Positions 55,229 through 64,000 of a stretch of 64,000 nt of DNA are shown here, piece by piece (position 1 is the first letter of the stretch; each line of letters opens with the position of its first letter). The notes under the pieces are model-generated. The model saw only the letters and a list, made by a program, of their open reading frames with translations. It had not been told where the DNA came from and did no database searches. Location of the stretch: positions 19,022,485 through 19,086,484 of the forward strand of contig NC_134027.1 in assembly GCF_964204645.1 (NCBI RefSeq), written 5' to 3'. The DNA is from Tubulanus polymorphus (taxonomy: Eukaryota; Nemertea; Palaeonemertea; Tubulaniformes; Tubulanidae). A program made the position numbers and the translations under genes.

Positions 55229-56516
55229 AAACTAATGGAAGTGGGATTGGCTGGAGAAAACGGTTGATGGGATTCCTCTCACTGACTTCGTGAGGAAGAT
55301 AGATATACCGGGGAAAGCTTATTGTCTCTGGTGCCAAACAGAAATAAAATACAGAAGTAAGGGTCGAATTGCGCTTGAAAACCACGCTAAAACACAGAAA
55401 CACGTTGACATCGTCAAAGAACGGAGATCTAATTACGTACTTCCAGGTAAGTAGGCCTACGTTCACATGCGACACAAGTTTATTTTTGTAAATAAAATTA
55501 GACAATTTTCAAGTTTTTCTTAAAGTGTAAAATCAAACCGAATAAAGAACTAGAATTTGCATTCACTTTCAGGTAGTTCGGGAGCCGATGTTGGACGATC
55601 TTAAGGGATCTGCCCAATATTCCAAAATCCAAATAATGAACAACAGGCCGTTACGACGACCGCTAAACCTAAAGTCCCAATATCGGACCAGGTCGCAAGC
55701 CAGGAGGCTTTAGTTCTTTCATATATTAGCTGAAAACTCATTGCCGTTTTCTCAGTCTCCAAAATTGATTGAGTTGGCAAAAATACTTGCCATGGATCGG
55801 GCAGCATTAAGCAAATTGTCTATGGGTTGTTTAGCGGCTTCATATAAGATGCGACTGGGTCTGGCGCAAACCACCTAAGAACAGTTAGCGGATGAACTCA
55901 GAAATACGTTCTATTCACTAAACATCGACGAGGCTACAAGCCAATCCACAAAAAAAGTTCTGTCGATCCTTGTCAGTTACTTTAGTGAGAAGGAGAGACA
56001 AGTTGTTGTCAGACATTTGGCCTCATGTAATCTTATTTCTACCACTAGCGCATCTGTTTATAGTGCTTTGGTTGAGGTTTTCCAGCAGCGTGATTTAAAT
56101 TATAACCGATTAATGTCTGTCCTCCTCGACAGCTGTAACGTCATGAGAGGTAGTAAAACTGGCTTGGAGAAGTTAATAAAGGATAATTTGGCCCAGCATT
56201 TGCTTGACATCGACGGTGATTCGATACATCACACTCACAACGCTCCGAAACATTTCACAAAAGAATTTGATGGATTCATAGAGAAATTGATAACCGATAT
56301 TGCAAGTGATTTGCATTTTTCTAATGACATAGAAAACTGGCTCCAAATTATCCTTGATCTCTTAGGCATTGGGTTTTCGATGCCCGAGCGGTACGTCGGA
56401 ACCCGATGGCTATCAGTCCATGATGCGGCATCAGACCTTATTCGCAAAATCGATGGATATACTCTGCTGTACTATGCATTTATACAGAAAGACAAAATCG
56501 TGTATTTGGCTCTTTG
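55229..56516 (+). pseudogene. hAT transposase, 5' half (zinc finger and core)
   Basis: The first exon-like part (about 55235-55449) encodes KWDWLEKTVDGIPLTDFVRK and a finger AYCLWCQTEIKY...ALENHAKTQKH (C-x2-C...H-x5-H), ending at a good donor (CCAG/GTAAGT); an acceptor TTTCAG follows near 55572. The core then reads LPFSQSPKLIELAKILAMDR, NTFYSLNIDEATSQSTKKVL (start of the RNase H-like fold), LLDSCNVMRGSKTGLEKL, HNAPKHF and RYVGTRWLSVHDA. A frameshift near 55725 and a TAA at 55876-55878 disable it. Coding ends at the LINE insertion near 56516. It resembles the KIAA1586-like group of hAT-derived proteins. Confidence 0.75.
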
Positions 56517-56522
56517 TGTTGA

Positions 56523-59282
56523 CATATATATATATTCATTCTTTATTTTGCTCATAAACATGAATTAAATATAAATTACATAATTTTTTTTTTTTAACAT
56601 ATATTAGCAGGGTGAACCTGTTAAAAGTTTTCACTTGTAGCAACAGGTACCCAAATACACACTTCACTCTCACCAACACATTCATACTTTCGCATTCACA
56701 CATGATTTTCTACTGCTACAGGCATACAAAAATAGGTATATAATAGTAAGATGATATAGGTACAGTTACATTGTTTGATTAATTCATTGGGGTTTTTTCT
56801 TAATAATGATTAATAATTACTAATTTTGAATTTCTTATAAGCTGACTTAAAGATCTCTAGGGAAGGTGATGATTTGAAAATATTACTCATTTCATTCCAA
56901 AGTTTTGGGCCATTGTAACTAAGGAAATTTCGGCTAAAGTTATTTCGGCATAAGGGTAGTACAAAATAGTTTGTGTGGCGGGTTCTGCGATTTCTGTTTA
57001 ACTCGAAGAAGCCATTGAATACATCTGGTAAAAGGTTTGATACATACATGTACATAAATTGGGCAACTTGTAATTTGTTAACGTCATCTGCTTTTAGAAT
57101 TTAAATTATAGTTCTGATTACCTTTTTTTGAAGAAGAACAATCCTATTTAAGTTAGTGTGGTGGTTTCCCCACACAATATTACAATAGTATATATGTGGA
57201 TAAATCATAGTATAGTATAGTTCAATAAGAATCTTCGTGGGCAAGTATGTTGCCAGTCTGCGGATGATACCAACATGTTTCGAGATTTTTTGAGAAGTTT
57301 GCTGGATATGTGGTTTCCAATTGAGATCCTCGTCAATATATACACCTAGAAATTTGGAGTAAGGCAGTTTTTTTAAGATGTTACCATTTAAAGAAACATG
57401 TAAGTCAGGTTTTTTTCTAGCTCTGCTGAAGATAAGATAATGTGTTTTTACTAGATTAAGTGATAATTTGTTTGCACAGAACCAGATGAATAGCTTTCCT
57501 AATTCTTGATTCACAATATTTTCAAGGATATCAGGGTTTCTATGACTAGCAAAAGTGTTGGTATCATCCGCAAACATGATAAATCTAAAAATTTCTGAAG
57601 CATTTGTACAATCATTTATATAAAGAATGAATAATAAGGGTCCTAGTATAGAGCCCTGTGGTATTCCACAGCTTATAGTTCTTGGGGTAGAAATACAATC
57701 TTTATATTTTACAGACTGCTGCCTATTAGTTAAGTAGTTTTGAAACCATAATAGAGCACTTCCTCTAATGCCATAATGTTCTAGTTTGGATAACATAATT
57801 TTGTGGTCAATCGTATCAAACGCTTTAGATAAATCTAGAAATATACCAACTGTTGTTTCTCCTCTAACTAGCGTTTCGATAATCTTATTAGTTATAAAAG
57901 TTAATGCCATTGCCGTTGAATGGTTTCGGCGAAATCCAAATTGAGAATCACTTAACACTTTGTGTCGATGTAGAAAACGATTGATACGGTTGTACATTAT
58001 TTTTTCCAGGATTTTTGAAATACAGGGTAGTATAGATATGGGCCTATAATTGTTGAATAGTTCTTTATCATCTTTTTTATGTATAGGGATGATAACAGAC
58101 ATTTTCATACTCTCCGGTATTTTTCCGGAGTTTAAGCTACAGTTGAAAATATGCATTAGAGGAGTTGATATAAGATCAATTACGTTTTTGACGATTTTCT
58201 GACTAATATCATCAATTCCGCAGCTATGTTTGGATTTGAAGTTCTTCACAATCATTTCGATTTCTTTCGTAGTTACTGGAACTAAAAATGCACTCTCGAA
58301 AATTCTGTTGGTTAAAAAAGAATCAAATTTTGTTTCCGTGAAAGGTATTTCATTGGCCAAGCATGGACCAACATTTATAAAAAAATTATTAGTTTTGTTG
58401 GTCCATTTCTTGATTATTTGTTAAGAACCCGTCTACATCTTTGAATTTCTCAGGATATTCATTTTTGGTATTTTGTTTATTCACACAAGAGTTAATAGTT
58501 TTCTTATGTTGTTTCTAAAGTTTGCTTATGATCATTTGCCGATTCCTCGAACTTTCGAATATAGTATATTTTTTTTGCTTCTTTCAGACAATTATTGAAT
58601 TTATTACGGTAATTTTTGTAAAGATAACTAGATGCAGGGGTCTTATTATGGATATATTTCCTGTACAAATAGTTTTTTTGTTTTAAAGATGCTAGGAGAC
58701 CTTTAGTCATCCATGGATTTTTCCTGTCTTTATACATATTGAATTTTCTATGCTCAATATTAAAACAGTCATCATATAGCCGTTTGAATTTTTCAATAAA
58801 ATTGGTATATGCTAGGTCAGTGTCATTTTGGAGTAATATCCCATGCCAATTTTCTGTCATAAGCCGCCTTCTAAATAAGTTTGTATTTCTGTCACAATAA
58901 TTCCTATAGCTGATAAATTTGGGTTTCACATGGGTGATTTTCATATCAATAGTAGTGAATATTGGCATGTGATCAGAAATGTCCGACATCAATATGCCTG
59001 ATTTGCTAGTACAATTAAAGTTTATAAAAATATTATCTAACAGAGTGGAAGAAGTACTCGTAATACGAGTTTGTTTATCTATAAGGGGAACAAAATTTTC
59101 ACTGGAGAGACAAGAAGTAAAATTATTAGTCGGTATATACTTGTCGTTCAAAATGTTTATATTAAAGTCTCCCATGAGAATCACTCTATGAAAGTTAGAT
59201 AATTTATCTGAAATGGTAGAAAATTCCTTTACGAACTTATTAATATTCAGATTTGGCGGTCTGTAGAATATCGCAAATTTAA
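56523..59282 (-). pseudogene. 5'-truncated CR1/L2-like LINE inside the hAT transposase gene
   Basis: On the minus strand, from right to left, lie an endonuclease part (59282-58504: KFAIFYRPPN, ILMGDFNINIL, SDISDHMPIF), a linker with two frameshifts (about 58504 and 58410), an RT domain (58360-57101: FLDLSKAFDTIDH, GIPQGSILGPLLF, catalytic FADDT) and, after another frameshift, a C-terminal part (57055-56810: PKLWNEMSNIFKSS). A poly(A) signal (TTTATT on the plus strand, 56542-56547) and a TA-repeat tail mark the 3' end. The 5' end stops abruptly within the endonuclease, as usual for incomplete reverse transcription. Confidence 0.85.
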
Positions 59283-60504
59283 CTTGTCTGAACCCACGAA
59301 AGATGAGATTAAAAAAATATATGTTGCTGCTGCCGCCAAATGGAAAAATCTGACGGCGGAAGGAAAAGAAAGAAAGCTACGAATTATCGATAAACTCATC
59401 ATTCAGCGTAAAAAGCTTAAGCTTTATGTGCATTTTTACACGGCGGTATTGCCAGTTCTAAAAAGATATGTACTCTTATTCCAAACTGTTGAAGAGCCAT
59501 GTGTCCACAAGCTCTAAGATGAGCAATGTCAATTATTCAGGGATTTCATTTCCCTTTGTGTTAAACCATCTGCGATTCCTGAATCGGATCGAAAGTTGTC
59601 TTCTCTGATAATCTCAGAAAACCTCCTGCCAACCACTGAGATGTTCATAGGCGAATCTGCATCCCAAATAATTGCGGGGGAAAATAAATCATCCCAGTTT
59701 GTCAAAGACTTTCGTGATCGTGTCGAGAGGGCCTATCTCAATACTGCCCAGTACCTCGCTAAAAAAATGCCTATCGACGATAAACTTCTCCGGTATATCT
59801 CGGCGATAGACCCAAAATGCCAGTGACATGAAACGGCACTGAAATATATGAAAAAACTCCCACAATTAGTCGTGAATGTTCTGGCTAATGAAACGGAGAT
59901 CAACTGTTATAAATTAGAAGTGCATAAATTCCACTCGGAGTCCAGTCTGCCAGCAGCAGTTGATAAAGATGGAAAGCAAGTTAGAATCGATTCCTGGTGG
60001 GCTGCTGTACATGATTTGGGCAAATATCCATACCTCTGTCGCATGGTATTTGCTTTACTAACCTGTTTCAGTTGCCCAGTTGTCGAGAGCTCGTTTAGCA
60101 TTATGGGCGAAATTCTGAACAGCACAACCAATAGACTTCATGTCAAATCTTTCAGCGCAATCCAGAGTGTGAAATACAGATTAGGCAAAACGTCAGCTGT
60201 AGACTTTTTCAAAAGAGAAGATATTCTTCATGACCCTGTGTATCCAAATCTCGTTAAAAATATGAACACTGCAGCTAAACGATACAAGGATGAATTGCAG
60301 GGTGAAAAAGATAAGAAAGCGGCTTGTATGGAGGAACTTCAGGCTAAAGAGGTTAAGAAAGTTTCAAAACGCAAATCCCGCGAACAGTGCATGTCAGCTG
60401 CAAAGAAAGCCCGAGAGGCACATGTATCTGCTATGCGTGCAAAACAACGACAAGCTAAAAGACATAAGCAGATGGAACTTGTAAGACTATTAAAAATGAA
60501 GTAA
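59283..60504 (+). pseudogene. hAT transposase, 3' half with dimerisation domain
   Basis: One frame runs from the LINE junction (LSEPTKDEIKKIYVAAAAKW) to the stop at 60504, broken only by TAA at 59515-59517 and TGA at 59824-59826. It encodes LYVHFYTAVLPVLKRYVLLF, LRYISAIDPKC, WWAAVHDLGKYPYLCRMVFA, the hAT dimerisation signature VVESSFSIMGEILNSTTNRL, and a long lysine-rich tail. AATAAA follows at about 60552. With only two nonsense codons in about 400, decay is recent. Confidence 0.8.
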
Positions 60505-60824
60505 TCTCTGGCTTGTCCACTATTGGAAAAACATTTATGTGTTTTGTTAAATAAAATGATGCCGACTGACTGTACTGACTAGGTACATGTAGTTTGTTTA
60601 GATTGGTAATGATGTATACATGTGTTTTATAGAATATTTTTCCAAACCTTACTTCGTTAGAAAATTCATAAGATAACCCACTGTTCTATTTTAGTTTTTT
60701 TTATGGAAATCTAGCTTGTTGTAATATCAGTACTGATAATAGTTCATTAATAAAGGATGCTGGAAAATAAAGTCTAATTCAATTATCTATTGCGTGGGCA
60801 AGTGTTCGTCGCTTTCAAGAAGAT

Positions 60825-60900
60825 TGATCAATGTGGGATTCGAACCTACTAGACGTATCGGCCCCACTCCGCGCGGTTGCGCCACCACGCGGGATTTACG
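60825..60900 (-). repeat. tRNA-derived sequence (SINE head) in the hAT 3' flank
   Basis: On the minus strand, the A-box-like TGGCGCAACCGCGCGG and the perfect B-box GGTTCGAATCC are about 25 bp apart, with a T-arm that pairs at four of five positions. The rest of the tRNA fold is poor. Sequence after the B-box (ATCTTCTTGAAAGCGACGAA) may be a SINE body. Confidence 0.45.
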
Positions 60901-61401
60901 CGAAGCAGCAGAGACAAACATGGCCACTCTCTCAATTTTCAATGATAGAAATCGTGTGTGCATTTCAATTATTTCGGCTGTTAGGGTTTTAAGGCACAAT
61001 ATAAGTTGATGATGTGATATGGCGATGTTAATTAATGATAATTCCGCAGTGAAGCTAGTCACGAACGGTGCCGATTGAGTGTACAGCTGCCAAAAACACT
61101 GAAATGTGCGTAGTTGCGTAACTATTTGCATTGAATTGCAGACAAAACATGAAGCCTTTATGGCCGTTTGAAAAAAAATTATACCAATCGAAATTGTAAA
61201 ATAAAAATGAAATAGAACCTAAGTTACAATTCTGGCCATTTCTAAAATGTTCTTTCTAATTTTTAGTCAGTGCGGAACGTTTAGTTTTCCAACAATAATG
61301 AGGGGTGGTAGGTAGTCATGCAATTCAAGTCATCATTTATTACACGTTACTTCCGTGTTGTTGAAAATCTTGCGAGTCCTCCACCAAACCCCAATGAACA
61401 A

Positions 61402-61440
61402 TGTGATCTGTGTGCTGGCCACAAATGCACACAGATCACA
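61402..61440. repeat. Hairpin with 14-bp perfect arms
   Basis: TGTGATCTGTGTGC and GCACACAGATCACA are separated by 11 bp, within the hAT element's 3' non-coding part. Function unknown. Confidence 0.5.
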
Positions 61441-61830
61441 CTACACTACCCATTACACACTCCAGTACCCACAGCTTTCATATATCCATCCAAATATTTA
61501 GTGTCTTTTTTCCTGGTTACATTATAGTTGTCTCTGCATCAATTATGTCCCTGCCATCTTGGAACTAGCAGTGTGTTGTGTAAAACATGGACGATGTTGT
61601 TTGATTTTTTGGCTTTGCTGAGTGAAATTTCAACTGGAAAACTGCTGAAAAACGACCTGAGACGATGTGAAAATAAAAAATTTTCTGGGAGAGGGCCCCG
61701 GACCCCCCGTAATTACTTTGCGCCTACGGCGCTCGTTTCCGCCTTTTCAACATTGGTCTGTTATCATCCCTGAGCAACTCACTAGCAACTAGTTGTCTCC
61801 TGTCGCTTTGTCGATGTATGCTTAGCTTTA

Positions 61831-63461
61831 GACAGAACTTTGCTCATAGACATGTACATGACTACAAACTGACAAATTATTAATTTGTCAACTAACTGAG
61901 TAAAACAAACAGTTAATGGCATATAGTTTTGCTAAACAACTCTGGGTGAAGCTTCATATGAGAAAGTAAGAATAAGGGCGAACTTTGAATTTCATAGTTA
62001 GCCGACTAGTGGTCATAGCAAATAAACCAACACACTATAGTTTTGTCTTGTTGGCCATCAAAAACGTTTTTTTTAAAGGAAAATATGAACAAGTTTTAAC
62101 ACAAGTTTTGATATGGTTCATTCCAAGCATCAAGTGATGTGCTTTTAAACTTGGTGTGTGTAATGGGGTAGGTCTGTGGACAACATTTGCCGATAATAAG
62201 CTATCTCGCTCTTCCAATATGGCCGCCAAGACGAATCTTGAATTTCTTGTTGGCACTGAACTCTTGACCATTAAATAACCTGTGATTTCTTTTAAATTTG
62301 GTACGTCCACTAATTCTACCTATTGAGGTTCTCAAGTTCCTCGCTCTTCCAATTTGCCCGCCACAGTGGGTATTTGAATACCAAATGTAGTTCTATTTTC
62401 TTCAAAGTTGGTAGGTATAATTTGCTAGGTCCATCGATTACATCAATTGCAAATCAGCTTTCTCACGGTCCCAAAATGGCTGCCATGGCGGCTAGACGCA
62501 CATCTTTAATTTCGAATTAGACTTCCCCATAATACTCAAGCTTCTAATTCTTTTAACTCAATGACTACGTTAAGCCGCAGTTAGCGGCTCGCCGGTATTT
62601 ACCGTTGCATACGGAAAGCCGCTGAGAGTGGTTTTCATGACGTCACAAATGTAAACACTGCCCCATTTGAACTACACGTGATTTTAACCAATCAGATTGC
62701 AAGTAAACAATATTATGAATTATGTGAGGGAATCCCATGGAATCCCGTACGCAACGCATCATAGACACTATTGAACATGGGAAGTACCAGAAGGGGAATC
62801 CCTTGTTAACCCAAATGGCAAAAATTCCGTCTGCTGCGCGCAATTTTTAATTTCGGAGTGAATGAGTTGATAAATATAGCAACGATTTATCTTAACCATT
62901 TAAATTGTGGTGGCTATGTTAAATTTTTCTTGTCAGCAGTCTAAGGATCACACCTACAGAAATTTGCCATGTTATTATTCGAGTTTTCTCTGAAATGTTG
63001 TTGGTATATTGTACTTGTTCACTGTTCACTGTGTGTGAAAACTTAACTTATAACATACCGGGTGACATAAATGGCGTCACGCCACTTTCTAGTCATCTAC
63101 ATGTTTGGGTTGAATATTGCTTCATTTATGCCTTAATGATGTAGTCATGAAGGTTATAAAATGGTAGTGAGTCGATGAAGTCATTTTCGTGTCGCCACTT
63201 ATGACTTGTTGGTGGGAGTTCAGAGGAAGATTTGTCAAACAAATAAATACTTTAATCTTATTAATGCAGAGTGTGAAATTTTGCTTTTTTCGATTTCCCT
63301 AAATTATTAGAAAATGCCGATAGTAAGACCGTAGGAAAGTTTTTATCGTTGAATGGGCGAATCACGGCGGCAGAGTGTACCTGTGGTAAGGCGGAAATAG
63401 TTCCACGTGAAGGTAAAACTTTTAAATGATTAGACAGTTGGAGGTGGTTTATCAACTTTTT
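61831..63461. other. No gene seen
   Basis: Non-coding. Two related segments at about 62150-62250 and 62330-62500 (CTCGCTCTTCCAAT, ATGGC(C/T)GCCA) suggest a diverged tandem pair of about 140 bp. No further GPAA1 exon was found here. Confidence 0.4.
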
Positions 63462-64000
63462 AGCTCCGCTGTGACCGAAGTGACCTAATGGGTTAGGGGG
63501 TGAGCCGTCGCTGTCCGTCCATTCGTTCGTCAACTTTTCCTTCAAATCGCTACTTGTCCTACAGTTTTAATCGGATCAATTCCAAATTTGGTATGAATGT
63601 TCTATGGACCAAGGCCTACAAAGTTACTGAGCGATTTTTTGGATTTGTCCCCCAGGGGCGCCCCCTGGGGGTGGAGTTTCTATTTCTTCAGGGGCGCCCC
63701 CTGGGTGGAGTTTCTATTTCTTCAAATCGCTACTAGTCCTACAGTTTTAATCGGATCAATGCCAAATTTGGTATGAATGTTCTATGGACCTAAGCCTCTA
63801 AAGTTATAGAGCCATTTTTTGGATTTGTCCCCCAGGGGCGCCCCCTGGGGGTGGAGTTTCTATTTCTTCAAATCGCTACTTGTCATACAGTTTTAATCAG
63901 ATCAATTCCAAATTTGGTATGAATGTTCTATGGACATAGGCCTATAAAGTTACAGAGCCATTTTTTGGATTGGTCCACCAGGGGGCGCCCCTGGGGTTGG
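63462..64000 (+). mobile_element. Start of another AGC..-type element with 146-bp tandem monomers
   Basis: It begins AGCTCCGCTGTGACCGAAGT after a T-run and a CGTCCGTCC-like part, much as the 1.27-kb family does. Monomers start at about 63543, 63723 and 63869 (CAAATCGCTACTTGTCCTAC..., basic period 146 bp, with a 34-bp internal duplication in the first). Each has a palindromic CCCAGGGGCGCCCCCTGGGG block. The element runs past the window's end. Confidence 0.6.
63971..63989 (+). promoter_or_regulatory. CTCF-like motif at the window's end
   Basis: TGGTCCACCAGGGGGCGCC keeps the CCACCAGGGGGCGC core. It is in a different repeat family from the other examples. Confidence 0.4.

Larger units (their letters stand above)
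53235..61772 (+). mobile_element. hAT transposon with BED-like finger, broken by nested insertions
   Basis: The ends AAGGGATGATAA and TTATCATCCCTG are inverted, and AGCAAC flanks both sides (53229-53234 and 61773-61778). The left end carries a CCGCCGATCGGCG palindrome and a G-run, the right a GGGCCCCGG / GGCGCTCG block, as in the small relative at 43037. Coding sequence for a hAT transposase lies inside on the plus strand (55229-56516 and 59283-60504). Nested within are 53340-54918 (Helentron-like) and about 56523-59282 (LINE). Without them the element is about 4.2 kb. Confidence 0.75.
52803..61830. mobile_element. Small inverted-repeat element split by the hAT insertion
   Basis: The left arm (52803-52850, TAAGCCTAGCCTACATCGAC...) is the complement of the right arm (61781-61830, ...GTCGATGTATGCTTAGCTTTA) over about 45 bp with mismatches. 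Without the hAT insert (53235-61772) it would be about 480 bp. Its interior holds repeated TCGATGTGAG and CAACTGGTTG motifs. Its target duplication was not resolved. Confidence 0.55.

Noticed and set aside
61528-61773. Protein-coding frame near the hAT right end
   Set aside because: It covers the element's GC-rich terminal block, which recurs non-coding at 43.6 kb.

Overview
The window looks like nuclear DNA of a metazoan, most likely a marine lophotrochozoan (mollusc-like). The evidence is a tandem 5S rRNA array of metazoan type, a spliced gene for the GPI-transamidase subunit GPAA1 with kilobase-scale introns, and a dense mix of animal transposon families (LINEs, BEL/Pao, DIRS, hAT, piggyBac, pogo-like MITEs, and elements resembling the 'pearl'/Helentron-associated elements of bivalves). 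The species is inferred only broadly.

Layout. (1) 1-432 is a LINE reverse-transcriptase C-terminal fragment abutting a 5S array. (2) 433-11254 holds 15 5S genes, all on the minus strand, with a unit of about 627 bp. Three copies are a distinct, shared variant. The array is interrupted by a 327-bp inverted-terminal element (7214-7540) and a 500-bp foldback element (8219-8718), both with recognisable target duplications. (3) 11255-18255 is a retrotransposon graveyard: BEL/Pao pieces (RT, RNase H, integrase), a DIRS-like gag/RT piece inserted between them, and a duplicated LINE 3' end. (4) 19343-21232 is an uninterrupted piggyBac-family transposase of 629 codons with its catalytic aspartates. 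(5) 21.2-30.9 kb is mostly non-coding, with several MITE-like elements and tRNA-derived fragments. (6) 30909-52529 holds nine in-phase exons (430 codons) of GPAA1 on the plus strand; the remaining third of the gene is not seen and probably lies beyond 64 kb. Its introns are packed with repeats. (7) 52803-61830 is a nested stack: a small inverted-repeat element contains a hAT transposon with a broken transposase gene, which in turn contains a Helentron-like element and a 5'-truncated LINE. (8) 63462-64000 starts another tandem-repeat element that runs off the window.

The most interesting signals are these. An interspersed family of about 1.27 kb carries, in each of its roughly 150-bp central monomers, a motif close to the animal CTCF core (best copy 32417-32435). 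That family and a second, unrelated family (35355-36727 and 53340-54918) share one terminal architecture: a left-end hairpin beginning AG after T, a subterminal right inverted repeat, then 20-21 nt ending CTAG before T. The second family also carries a conserved splice donor, acceptor and poly(A) signal. Several insertions can be undone on paper to give intact repeat monomers, which gives a relative insertion order.

Apart from GPAA1, the 5S genes and the piggyBac ORF, nothing here looks like an intact gene. All identifications come from reading motifs; no database search was possible.
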